Below are positions 1 to 7,398 of a stretch of DNA of 35,800 nt, piece by piece. Positions within the stretch are counted from its first letter, which is position 1. Each line of letters begins with the position of its first letter. The notes under the pieces are model-generated. The model was not told where the DNA came from, made no database searches, and worked only from the letters and a program-made list of their open reading frames with translations. A program made the position numbers and the translations under genes. This stretch comes from Lysobacterales bacterium (GTDB lineage Bacteria > Pseudomonadota > Gammaproteobacteria > Xanthomonadales > SZUA-36). Location: contig JABDLD010000041.1 in NCBI GenBank assembly GCA_013001885.1, forward strand, positions 1 to 35,800. Direction: 5' to 3'.

Positions 1-46
1 CCACCATCCACAGGGACAGTGCGGCCCATATCAGGAATTTTTTCAT
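1..46 (-). CDS. N-terminus of an unidentified exported or membrane protein (cut by window edge)
   Basis: Only the first 15 codons are inside the window. They read MKKFLIWAALSLWMV: two lysines followed by a hydrophobic run, typical of a signal peptide or a first membrane segment. An AAGGAT ribosome-binding site lies about 8 bases upstream of the ATG at 46. The start is 14 bases after the stop of the yihY-family gene on the same strand, so the two are probably co-transcribed. The product cannot be named from this fragment. Confidence 0.6.
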   Translation of the reverse strand, partial: MKKFLIWAALSLWMV

Positions 47-60
47 ACGTTTATCCTTGT

Positions 61-1311
61 TCAATCGTTACGCAAATACATGCTTTTGAGTGAACATTCC
101 CAATCGCCCTGTCCCTTCTCGCGAATATTCGCCAGACCGGCCACGAATGTTCTGTCCCAATCGGTATCCCTGGGCAGTTGATCAACTTCATCCAGCGGAA
201 GGATGTAGTCCCCCATGTTGTAAAGCTCGCCCAGCGTCAGTTCACCCAGGTCGCGCGCCAACAGCCAGTTGCCTACCTCGTCTTTGTTGACGATGCGTTG
301 GCGATCCATTTGCGACATCAGGTGCACTATCTGGATCTCGCTCGCGTGGATTTCAAGTTCGAGCAGATCACCGTCGGAAAGCGAATTGCCTTCGCGCTGG
401 GCTTTCCATAGATGTCCGACCAGGCGAAAGGCAAGCTGGAACTCCCAGCGTTTGGGCCAGTCCGTGTCGTACTTGCGAAAATCTGAAAAAGTGGTCAGCG
501 ATGCGGCCAGGGAAGCGCCGAACAGCACGACGTTCCAAACAATATAAAGCCAGAACAGGAATATCGGTATGGTGGCCAAGGCGCCGTAAATTACTTTGTA
601 ATTGGCGTTGCTGACATAGGCGACGAAGCCTGCTTTGGCCACTTCAAACAGCACCGTGCTGAGAAAGGCGCCGGCCAGCGCATGCTTGATACGTACGCGC
701 CGGTTAGGCACCAGCAGGAAAAACAACGAAAACACGAGCCAGGACAGGAAGAAAATACCCATTCGGTAAAGGCCGGGTGGAACACCGCCCTCCATGCCGA
801 GTACTCCGAGCACTTTGCTTGCGCTGAGCGCGACGGCGGCTGCAATCAGGATCGGCCCGAGGGTTAGCACCGCCCAATACATGGTGATGCGATTGACCAG
901 GGTCCGGTTCCTGTCAACGCGCCAGATACGGTTCAAGGCCACCTCGATACGTATCATCAGCATCAGGGCCGTTACGATCAGCAGGATCGTGCCCGGTAAA
1001 GTGAGGCTGCTGATACTGTCCAGGAAGGTATTGATATACGGAACGATTTGCTCGCCCGCGGTAGGCAACAGGTTGTCAAAAATGAAATCCTGCAGGTTTG
1101 ACGACCACTCGTTGAAAACCGGAAATGCTGAAATGATACCGAAGACAACGGCCAGCAACGGCACCATGGCCAGCAGGCTGGTGTAGCTCAGCGATGCCGC
1201 TTCCTCCAGGCAGCGGTCTTCCTGAAAATGCTTCCACACATGACGCGCCAGCCGTTGTGCCCGCGTTGCATGCTGCTTGATATCCAGCGTTGGTTGATTT
1301 TCGTCAGTCAT
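61..1311 (-). CDS. YihY/UPF0761 family inner-membrane protein
   Basis: This is a polytopic inner-membrane protein of the YihY (BrkB-like, formerly annotated RNase BN) family; its biochemical role is not established. Sequence features are the N-terminal block around EEAASLSYTSLLAMVPLLAV, about six hydrophobic segments over the first 280 residues, and the family motif region near IYGALATIPIFLFWLYIVWN. It has a hydrophilic tail of about 130 residues that is absent from the shorter E. coli protein (about 290 residues). The tail resembles the regulatory-like C-terminus seen in longer family members. I chose ATG at 1311 because AGG lies 5 bases upstream; an in-frame GTG two codons earlier (1317) is possible. 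It is transcribed divergently from arsC. Family assignment is confident, function is not. Confidence 0.9.
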   Translation of the reverse strand: MTDENQPTLDIKQHATRAQRLARHVWKHFQEDRCLEEAASLSYTSLLAMVPLLAVVFGIISAFPVFNEWSSNLQDFIFDNLLPTAGEQIVPYINTFLDSISSLTLPGTILLIVTALMLMIRIEVALNRIWRVDRNRTLVNRITMYWAVLTLGPILIAAAVALSASKVLGVLGMEGGVPPGLYRMGIFFLSWLVFSLFFLLVPNRRVRIKHALAGAFLSTVLFEVAKAGFVAYVSNANYKVIYGALATIPIFLFWLYIVWNVVLFGASLAASLTTFSDFRKYDTDWPKRWEFQLAFRLVGHLWKAQREGNSLSDGDLLELEIHASEIQIVHLMSQMDRQRIVNKDEVGNWLLARDLGELTLGELYNMGDYILPLDEVDQLPRDTDWDRTFVAGLANIREKGQGDWECSLKSMYLRND

Positions 1312-1328
1312 CGTCACCTGTCCAACTG

Positions 1329-1357
1329 TTTACGCTGCCTGTTTCTCTGCATAGAAT
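1329..1357 (+). promoter_or_regulatory. Probable sigma70 promoter for arsC-DUF2069
   Basis: TTTACG (1329-1334) and TAGAAT (1352-1357) are separated by exactly 17 bases. They match the -35 consensus at four of six and the -10 consensus at five of six positions. The predicted start near 1364 leaves a leader of about 36 bases before arsC. Confidence 0.5.
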
Positions 1358-1399
1358 GCACGCAACGCCTGAACCACCATTCTAACCAAGAGAGTCGCC

Positions 1400-1747
1400 A
1401 TGACCATCAGAATCTTTCATAATCCGCGTTGCTCCAAGTCGCGGGCAACCCTCGCCCTGCTGCAGGAAAGAGGGCTTGAACCGGAAATCACACTCTACCT
1501 GGACAGTCCGCCGGAAGCTGCCGAATTGAGATCCATCCTCGGCAAACTGGATATCACCGCACGGGGACTTCTGCGCAAGGGCGAACCGGAGTACCGCGAG
1601 CTTGGCCTGTCCGACGAGTCACTCAGCGAACAGGCGCTGATCACCGCGATGACAGCGCACCCCAAACTGATCGAACGGCCCATCGTGCTGGCCAACGGCC
1701 GGGCGGCGCTTGGACGCCCGCCTGAAGCTGTGCTGGAAATCCTCTGA
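1400..1747 (+). CDS. arsC: ArsC/Spx-family protein, YfgD type (annotated arsenate reductase, glutaredoxin-dependent)
   Basis: A small cytoplasmic thioredoxin-fold protein of 115 residues, the normal size for the family. The redox cysteine is Cys11 in HNPRCSKSR near the N-terminus. The C-terminal block ERPIVLANGRAALGRPPE matches the ArsC family and closely resembles E. coli YfgD throughout. Members are annotated as arsenate reductase (arsenate to arsenite using glutathione/glutaredoxin), but YfgD-type proteins are usually outside ars operons, and no arsenite pump or ArsR regulator is seen here, so a role in arsenic resistance is unproven. A GAGAG ribosome-binding site precedes the ATG. The stop overlaps the proposed start of the DUF2069 gene. 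Confidence is high for the family and low for the physiological substrate. Confidence 0.9.
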   Translation: MTIRIFHNPRCSKSRATLALLQERGLEPEITLYLDSPPEAAELRSILGKLDITARGLLRKGEPEYRELGLSDESLSEQALITAMTAHPKLIERPIVLANGRAALGRPPEAVLEIL

Positions 1748-2082
1748 ACAGCCGCGGCCTGCTGACTGCATGTTACCTGGCCCTCGCCGGGCTGCAACTG
1801 CTGTGGCACGGGTTGTTGCCGCAGCCGGCGGGTAACCAAAGCTGGCTACTGGCGGCAATCGCTGTTGCGCCCTTGCTGTTGCCGCTGAAGGGGCTTCTGG
1901 CAGGTTCTTTGCGCTCGATGACCTGGGCTGGCTACCTGGTCATCCTGTACCTGATCATCGGCGTAATGGAAGCCTGGAGCAATCCGGATCAGCGCATTCC
2001 AGCTCTGGCTCAGATCATTCTGGTCACGGTATATGTCGGCAGTTTGTTGAAATTCAGTCGCTTGAGACGACCGGGTTCATAG
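1744..2082 (+). CDS. DUF2069 family membrane protein with probable CTG start
   Basis: A small hydrophobic protein with about four membrane segments that matches the DUF2069 family in its WAGYLVILYLIIGVMEAWS core. Function is unknown. The frame is open from 1726, with no ATG, GTG or TTG until TTG at 1813; starting there would delete the first membrane segment (residues reading LTACYLALAGLQLLW). A CTG at 1744 lies 6 bases after GGA and overlaps the arsC stop as CTGA, the same geometry as an ATGA coupled start, so I place the start there (112 residues). The 3' end overlaps the convergent large gene by 29 bases. Start assignment is an inference; the gene itself is well supported. Confidence 0.75.
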   Translation: MNSRGLLTACYLALAGLQLLWHGLLPQPAGNQSWLLAAIAVAPLLLPLKGLLAGSLRSMTWAGYLVILYLIIGVMEAWSNPDQRIPALAQIILVTVYVGSLLKFSRLRRPGS

Positions 2083-5000
2083 GCTCCGCTGATTCCGACG
2101 GGCTGATAAAAAACTCGGTGTAAAGCGCATTGAGACGAATGATCGCATGGGCGACACCGCTGGAAATGGCGCCCGACCGGCGCAAGACGTCCGGTTGACG
2201 GTTCCAGTCGGAACGGAATTCTTCCAGCCTGGACTGGCCGATATCGCTGATTGAGGCAACGGCCACGTTGGCTTCGCGAAACCGGCGCAGCACGACCGTA
2301 TCCAGCAGCGCTCCGTTGCCTTCCAGCGCGCCGCGAATTTCGTCGGAGTCGACCATCAGGCTCGGATAGAAAAGATTGATATACGAACGTACCAGCGCTT
2401 TGCGAGCGGTCAACTCTTCCTGCAGGACCAGTAGTGTCTCGTCATCATTGCCGCCGTTGCGCAACTGGGGCCGGAGCAAAGCGGCGTAAACGGCGGATTG
2501 TTCAGCCTGGTAAATCGATTGCAGGTGCTGATTAACGCGGCCGGCTATTGTTTCGTCCGGCACATACTCATAAGAAGTGACGCCCAGCCCGGTCACGAAC
2601 CAATCCCGCCATTCCGATCCCCGGCTCCAGTTCAAATTAATGATTTCAGAGGGCCTGGTCCTGATCGCGGACAGGTAAGTCAAACGGTTTGGAACCACAA
2701 AAGCGGCTTTGGAATTAGACAGCTCGGTGACGATCCGCGAGCCTACCCACTCAGTCGGACAGCTGTCGGCAAGAACTTCATCGGTCGCAGCTGCAAACAG
2801 GTAGTGGGACTCGTCAGGGCTGACGAAATTAAATCCAAATACGTCCGCCAGCTCGTCTTTTTCGCGGTAACGGCCGACCAGATCGAAGCTCAACTGCCCG
2901 AAATAATTGGCTACGTAGGTATCTTCCGGCCGCACGGGTTCAGCCCGGCGATTCACCCACTGCATGTTGTCATAACATATTTCAATACTACCCATTCCGG
3001 TCTGGTCAGCGATCAGGTACGGGTCCGGAAACAGGCCGATCAGAGCACGGGTAGCCTCGAGCTCGTCGTTCATTTCACACACCTGTTCGGGGTTGCACGG
3101 CCCAATGACCAACTCCTCGGTACGGTAGGCAGTGCTTTGTGCAGCGTCTCCATGCAGTACGACATCGGCGCCAGGCTTCAGCCGGTCCGCGCGAAACTCG
3201 AGCTCAGCCTCGCGAATCCCCGCCACAAGGTTATCCAGCGCAAGCCGGTAATCCGCAAGCCCGCGAACCACCGGATCATTTATCCCGCCACCGTGGCCGC
3301 TGATGCAGTCAACCTGCTGCATCATTTCCTGCAGCAAGTCCATGCCCTGCTGGCGCATGCGAAGAACGAGCGCCTCGTTTTCCGGCGTTTGAAAGTACAC
3401 CGGCGCCTGGCGCGCAAACCAGGTGATCATCGTGGCCAGTCCGGACCATTCCAGCGAATTGGGTAAGGGATTTGCAGGCAGTTCGCAGGCCGTGGGAAAG
3501 CGGTCATGCAGGTAACCCAGAGTGAAGTTGATCCGCTGCCAGGACGGCATCATCAGCTCTCTTCGCAACTGCTCAACGCCGAAAGGCCCGTCAGAATCTC
3601 CGGACAGTTCCTCCTTACCCACCAGGACTTCGGACATTTCAACCAGGCTCTGCAGACAGCCGTCAAACTGCTCGCGCGTCAACCTGGCCAACCCCTGTGC
3701 ATCCTTGTTGGCGGCGATACTGGTGCAGATATTGATCTCTTCGGCGATGCGCCTGCGCACCGGCTGATCGAAGTAATAATTCATTTCGGGAATCTGCAGC
3801 AACATCTGCGCGACTGCATCGCCAATACCCCGCCTGAGGGCAACCAGGCGGTCCGGGTCCTGTTGCCCGGCCTGCAGATACTGGGCGGCGTCGAACACCG
3901 CGGCAAGGCTCGCATTAAGGCGGGGATCGACGTCTGAAAACTCACCGGAATACATGTTCGATAGCCAGGGTAGAATTTCCGTCAGAAAACGCGGAACCTG
4001 CGATCCGGGTTCCGGTCCAGGCTCCGGCTCCAACGCAGCGCCCGGTTCCAGTCCCGCAACGCCTGCTTCCGTGCCGGCCTGGAGCTCCAATTCAGATTCG
4101 GCCGAAATCACCGTTGGGCCCGGCTCGTTCAGCAACAAATCCGTGACCACCCACAGTAATGACCCCGTGAAAGCCAGGTACTTTTCTTCGTTCAATTCGT
4201 CAACCGCCGTGGCAAGGACAAGCAGGTAGACGGCATCACGCGCCTGAATTGCGTCCAGCGCCGGCAGCGCTGTAAGAAGTTCGTACCGCAACTTCTCTAA
4301 TCCACGCTCATCCACCGGCCCCGAAAGCACCGTTGAACCCACCAGTGCGTACAGGCGCTCAATCGCCGACACGATGATATCCCGCTCTTCTGCGGAGTCC
4401 GGTTGCGGGGTTGATATCCTTTGTTCCGCCGTCGCCTCCGCCAGGGATGCCTCCGCACTGATCCACGAGGCGAACCAGTCGGCGTACAAGTTCGACACAA
4501 CGGCGAGCATCGTTTCACTGGCTGCAGCGGTCTCCAGCAAGCCGGCCCACAGCGCCATGGCGCGTATTTCGGTGGTGTGCAGCACTTCGGGAAGAATCGA
4601 GGCAGCGAGGCGTTCGTCGTTGCGGTCAAACAACTGCCGCATCAGGCTTTCATGTTCCGGCCCCAGCGGTGAAACGGCCGCATCGGACGTGATGCGGTGC
4701 TGCTCCAACTCACCGAGAACAAACCAGGCCGCCGGATCGAGCTGCGTCCCCCGCACCGGCAGATCTGTGTAGCGGCTGGCCAGGCGTTTCAGCCAGGCCC
4801 GTTCATCCAGGAATCGGGCCTCGAGGGCAGGGATTCCTGCAGAGTCGCCGGCAACGCCGTAATCCAGCAATTTTGCCACCACGACCAGGGTGATCAGGGT
4901 GTCCAAACGCGAATCGGAAGCGGCCAAAGCCGCTGCCAGGTGGTCGAGCTGCGGCAAATCCGCCACCGCAATCACCGGCATTGGTTCAAGCACTGTATCC

Positions 5001-5173
5001 GTGATCGACGCCTCCTGCGGCGCCTTGTCCGCATCCGGTGCCTGGGCTGAAGCGATTCCAAACGGAAAACAGAACAAAGCAATCAGCACGCGCCAAAGCA
5101 GACCGTTGCCCGCTGATCGAAAAATTGATTTGAAACTGACACCGCTCACGATAATAATGCCGCTGCTTTCCAT
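2054..5173 (-). CDS. Very large exported protein of unknown function (1039 residues)
   Basis: I do not recognise this protein. It begins with a basic stretch and a hydrophobic run (LLWRVLIALFCFPFGIASAQ, residues about 25-44), a convincing signal peptide with probable cleavage after ASA. No further clear membrane segment follows, so a periplasmic or secreted location is likely. The N-terminal half is Ala/Leu/Glu-rich and probably helical. A Pro/Glu/Gly low-complexity linker (EPEPGPEPGS) lies near residue 385. All eight cysteines of the mature chain are in the C-terminal part (from about residue 480), an even number that suggests disulfides. The ATG at 5173 has AGGAG only 2 bases upstream, so an in-frame GTG a few codons later could be the true start. 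It is divergent from the asparaginase-like gene across 26 bases. A single long intact frame argues for a real gene. Confidence 0.8.
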   Translation of the reverse strand: MESSGIIIVSGVSFKSIFRSAGNGLLWRVLIALFCFPFGIASAQAPDADKAPQEASITDTVLEPMPVIAVADLPQLDHLAAALAASDSRLDTLITLVVVAKLLDYGVAGDSAGIPALEARFLDERAWLKRLASRYTDLPVRGTQLDPAAWFVLGELEQHRITSDAAVSPLGPEHESLMRQLFDRNDERLAASILPEVLHTTEIRAMALWAGLLETAAASETMLAVVSNLYADWFASWISAEASLAEATAEQRISTPQPDSAEERDIIVSAIERLYALVGSTVLSGPVDERGLEKLRYELLTALPALDAIQARDAVYLLVLATAVDELNEEKYLAFTGSLLWVVTDLLLNEPGPTVISAESELELQAGTEAGVAGLEPGAALEPEPGPEPGSQVPRFLTEILPWLSNMYSGEFSDVDPRLNASLAAVFDAAQYLQAGQQDPDRLVALRRGIGDAVAQMLLQIPEMNYYFDQPVRRRIAEEINICTSIAANKDAQGLARLTREQFDGCLQSLVEMSEVLVGKEELSGDSDGPFGVEQLRRELMMPSWQRINFTLGYLHDRFPTACELPANPLPNSLEWSGLATMITWFARQAPVYFQTPENEALVLRMRQQGMDLLQEMMQQVDCISGHGGGINDPVVRGLADYRLALDNLVAGIREAELEFRADRLKPGADVVLHGDAAQSTAYRTEELVIGPCNPEQVCEMNDELEATRALIGLFPDPYLIADQTGMGSIEICYDNMQWVNRRAEPVRPEDTYVANYFGQLSFDLVGRYREKDELADVFGFNFVSPDESHYLFAAATDEVLADSCPTEWVGSRIVTELSNSKAAFVVPNRLTYLSAIRTRPSEIINLNWSRGSEWRDWFVTGLGVTSYEYVPDETIAGRVNQHLQSIYQAEQSAVYAALLRPQLRNGGNDDETLLVLQEELTARKALVRSYINLFYPSLMVDSDEIRGALEGNGALLDTVVLRRFREANVAVASISDIGQSRLEEFRSDWNRQPDVLRRSGAISSGVAHAIIRLNALYTEFFISPSESAEPMNPVVSSD

Positions 5174-5199
5174 GACTCCTGGCGGGATATACTACGCGA

Positions 5200-5688
5200 A
5201 TGATATCAAAACTGCTCATCATCACGACCGGCGGCACTATCGACAAAATCTACTTTGACGACAAGAGCGATTACCAGATCGGTGAACCGCAAATCAGCCA
5301 GATTCTGCATGCCATGCACGTCGCCTTTGATTTTGAGTGCATTGCCCTGATGCGCAAGGACAGCCTGCACATTGGTGACAAGGAGCGAAAGCTGATCCAC
5401 GCGACGGTCGAAGCGTCAGACGCCAGCCATATCCTGATTACACACGGCACCGACACCATGGTCGATACGGCCAATGTTCTGGACGATTTCCAAGACCGCA
5501 CTATAGTACTGACCGGCGCTCTGAACCCGGCCCGTTTCCGGGACTCCGACGCCATTTTCAACATCGGTTGCGCGGTTGGGGCGGTGCAGTCGCTACCGCC
5601 GGGGGCTTACATCGCAATGAACGGTAAAGTCTGGGATCCGAAGCACGTGCGCAAGAACCGCCGCGAGAACCGCTTCGAATCGACGTAG
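5200..5688 (+). CDS. Short asparaginase-like protein (N-terminal catalytic domain only)
   Basis: A 162-residue cytoplasmic protein with both signatures of L-asparaginase/glutaminase: TGGTID near the N-terminus (Thr13) and THGTDTM (Thr84-Asp85). By alignment from memory with E. coli AnsB, Lys152 matches the catalytic lysine, so the whole catalytic set appears present. Normal type I/II enzymes are about 330 residues with a second C-terminal domain, which is absent here; the stop follows a basic tail (KNRRENRFEST) and there is no sign of a frameshifted remainder downstream. Similar short single-domain versions occur in other proteobacteria, so this is probably a natural subfamily. Whether it hydrolyses asparagine is unknown. 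Downstream are two structured repeats. Confidence 0.85.
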   Translation: MISKLLIITTGGTIDKIYFDDKSDYQIGEPQISQILHAMHVAFDFECIALMRKDSLHIGDKERKLIHATVEASDASHILITHGTDTMVDTANVLDDFQDRTIVLTGALNPARFRDSDAIFNIGCAVGAVQSLPPGAYIAMNGKVWDPKHVRKNRRENRFEST

Positions 5689-5720
5689 TAGCGCATTTGA
5701 CCGACAACCCAGTCGGGAGC

Positions 5721-5809
5721 GACTTTCCCCTGCTTCGGACACGCTCAAGCCTTCCATGGGCGCTCTTCGGCTGTTCCAGACAGCCGAAGGTCCGCAGCAG
5801 GGGAAAGCC
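5721..5809 (+). repeat. Structured inverted-repeat element, copy A
   Basis: The outer arms 5721-5739 and 5791-5809 are complementary at 17 of 19 positions. Inside is a perfect hairpin: TTCGGCTGT (5766-5774), a 5-base loop, and ACAGCCGAA (5780-5788). Between the left arm and this hairpin lies the block CGGACACGCTCAAG. The element shares its core with copy B at 5865-5955 read on the opposite strand. It lies in a 307-base gap between two convergent genes. See the finding for the comparison. Confidence 0.85.
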
Positions 5810-5864
5810 CCTCCCTCCCCGCCCATTCCGCGCAATTGGGTTCGCATCTGTGAAAGGTGCGCGG

Positions 5865-5955
5865 CTGGATACCCGTTAACGGGACAATCGGCTGTCGGGA
5901 ACAGCCGATTAGTGCACAGGGATGTCTCGAACGTGTCCGGTTAACGGGTATCCAG
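5865..5955 (-). repeat. Structured inverted-repeat element, copy B (opposite orientation)
   Basis: The outer arms 5865-5886 and 5934-5955 are complementary at 21 of 22 positions. The inner hairpin is AATCGGCTGT (5886-5895), loop CGGGA, ACAGCCGATT (5901-5910), with a perfect 10-base stem. The arms carry the palindrome CCCGTTAACGGG (5872-5883). The element ends 40 bases beyond the stop of the DUF445 gene and could also act as a 3' structure for that transcript. The rest of 5689-5995 holds no gene that I can support. Confidence 0.85.
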
Positions 5956-5995
5956 TTGCTCACCGGGCTCGAAGTGTCATAGCGAAAAAACCCTC

Positions 5996-7186
5996 TTACA
6001 GGATTTTAATGGCGTGGATCACCAGTCCGACCAGCCCGCCGACCAGGGTGCCGTTGATGCGGATGAACTGAAGGTCCCGGCCGATGGCCTGCTCGATCCG
6101 CTGGCTGGTTTCGTCGGCGTCCCAGCTGCGCACCGTGTCGCTGATCAGGCTCGCAATGGAGTCCCGGTTGCTGTCCACCAGTGCGACGGCGGAATCGACC
6201 AGCCAGGCGTTGACCCATTCCTGCATTTCCTCATCCTGCTCCAGTTCATCCGCCAGGCCGGTGATCAGGCTACTCAGCTGACCGCTGAGTTCCGACTCCG
6301 GATCTTCCAGGTCCGTTCGCAGGCCGTCGACAAGGTCGCCCCACAGGCCGGAAAGGTAGTCCTGCAGGCCTTCGTTTTCAACCAGCCCCTGTTTGATCTG
6401 GTCGCCCCATTCGCGGTAATCGGGAGAATGCCGCAGTTCACTGGCCCAGTGCACCATCCAGCGATTGAAGTCGCCGCGCATCGGATGGTCCGGGTCCAGA
6501 GACATTTCCAGCAGAAGCGTTTCGATCCGGTCCAGCATCTGCACCAGGATCCGGTCATCGACAAAGCCGGGCATCCACCAGGGACTGCCGCGCTGCACAT
6601 TGCCCCGGATCAAGTCCCGGTTGTCGTGCAGCATCACCAGCGCAAAGCGCAGCGATTGGGTCAGTACCTCCTGGTGGCGGCCGTCCTGCACCAGCCAGTC
6701 CAGCGTGCGGCCGAGCAGCGGCGCAAGGTTGACCTCGGCCAACTGCCGGCTGCCCAGGCGCACCATGAAATCTCGAACCCGTTCCTCATGCAGCGCCTCG
6801 AGCAGCCAGCGGGCTGTTCTCTGTCCCAGGTCGAGCACACGTTCATGCCCGGCTGGCGATTTCAGCCATTCCGAGGTCTTTCCAGCCAGATTGGTCGACA
6901 GGAGCTTGGCCCGCACGACCTCCGGGTGCAGAAAATGCTCAGCCACGAAACGTGCCAGATTGTCGCCGATTTCATTCTTGCGCCTCGGGATGATCGCCGT
7001 ATGCGGAATCGGCAGGCCCATCGGATGGCGAAACAGCGCCACCACGGCAAACCAGTCGGCGAAGGCGCCCACCATGCCGGCCTCGGAAAAAGCGTGCAGC
7101 CAGCCCGCCCAGGCCTCGGGCCGGTTCAGGGTAATGAAAAACAGGGCCGCCATCAGTGCCAGCAATAGAAGAGGAAGACGTTTCAT
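5996..7186 (-). CDS. DUF445 family membrane-anchored protein (YjiN-like)
   Basis: A 396-residue protein of the DUF445 family, to which E. coli YjiN belongs; function is unknown. Family hallmarks are the N-terminal hydrophobic segment (LPLLLLALMAALFFITLN), the motif GMVGAFADWFAVVALFRHP followed by IPHTAIIPRRKNEIG, and a second hydrophobic segment at the extreme C-terminus (GTLVGGLVGLVIHAIKIL). The long middle part is soluble and rich in Asp, Glu and Trp, giving a hairpin topology anchored at both ends. ATG at 7186 has no clear ribosome-binding site; TATTAT lies only 6 bases upstream, so the message may be leaderless (weak). The 3' side faces the structured repeats. A 384-residue frame on the opposite strand is a shadow. 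Confidence 0.9.
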   Translation of the reverse strand: MKRLPLLLLALMAALFFITLNRPEAWAGWLHAFSEAGMVGAFADWFAVVALFRHPMGLPIPHTAIIPRRKNEIGDNLARFVAEHFLHPEVVRAKLLSTNLAGKTSEWLKSPAGHERVLDLGQRTARWLLEALHEERVRDFMVRLGSRQLAEVNLAPLLGRTLDWLVQDGRHQEVLTQSLRFALVMLHDNRDLIRGNVQRGSPWWMPGFVDDRILVQMLDRIETLLLEMSLDPDHPMRGDFNRWMVHWASELRHSPDYREWGDQIKQGLVENEGLQDYLSGLWGDLVDGLRTDLEDPESELSGQLSSLITGLADELEQDEEMQEWVNAWLVDSAVALVDSNRDSIASLISDTVRSWDADETSQRIEQAIGRDLQFIRINGTLVGGLVGLVIHAIKIL

Positions 7187-7215
7187 GCACTAATAATATC
7201 CAATCATCATGCCAG

Positions 7216-7244
7216 TTGACGAAAGGGGACGAAATAAGTACCTT
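7216..7244 (+). promoter_or_regulatory. Possible promoter of tRNA-Val
   Basis: TTGACG (7216-7221) is followed after 17 bases by TACCTT (7239-7244), then a GC-rich stretch ACGCCCC of the kind often found at stable-RNA promoters. The -35 is a good match and the -10 is poor. The predicted start lies about 30 bases before the tRNA. Confidence 0.35.
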
Positions 7245-7280
7245 AAACGCCCCATAGCGGTTTCACCGCCTGGCCCCTGG

Positions 7281-7356
7281 GGGCGATTAGCTCAGTTGGG
7301 AGAGCGCTGCAGTCACATTGCAGAGGTCACTGGTTCAAGCCCAGTATCGCCCACCA
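7281..7356 (+). tRNA. tRNA-Val (anticodon CAC)
   Basis: The 76-base cloverleaf is complete. The acceptor stem is GGGCGAT/ATCGCCC, the D stem GCTC/GAGC, the anticodon stem CTGCA/TGCAG, and the T stem ACTGG/CCAGT with loop TTCAAGC. The 3' ACCA is encoded. The anticodon loop is GTCACAT, giving CAC at 7314-7316, which reads GUG valine codons. Base 32 is G where a pyrimidine is usual. The gene stands alone between DUF445 and the acetoacetate-decarboxylase-like gene. Confidence 0.95.
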
Positions 7357-7369
7357 ATAAAATCATAAA

Positions 7370-7392
7370 CTGCTGATAAGCAGCACAATTTT
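7370..7392 (+). terminator. Weak hairpin and T-run after tRNA-Val
   Basis: CTGCT-GATA-AGCAG (7370-7383) forms a 5-base-pair stem, followed shortly by TTTT (7389-7392). It is in the right place to end the tRNA-Val transcript and lies between convergent units, but the stem is short. Confidence 0.35.
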
Positions 7393-7398
7393 GACTTC

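Noticed and set aside
2498-3937. Long plus-strand frames (322 and 143 codons) across the large exported gene
   Set aside because: These are antisense shadows of the 1039-residue frame, with no ribosome-binding site and shadow-like composition.
4005-4060. Apparent tandem repeat of GGTTCC/GGCTCC units
   Set aside because: It encodes the Pro-Glu-Gly linker of the large exported protein on the minus strand; low-complexity coding sequence, not a separate repeat element.
5689-5963. Several 60-80 codon frames over the intergenic repeats
   Set aside because: They read through the inverted repeats in several frames and both strands, with no homology or ribosome-binding site; the palindromes create the open frames.
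6014-7168. A 384-codon open frame on the plus strand
   Set aside because: It lies entirely antisense to the DUF445 gene, has His/Gln/Pro-rich composition typical of a reversed GC-rich frame, and matches no family.
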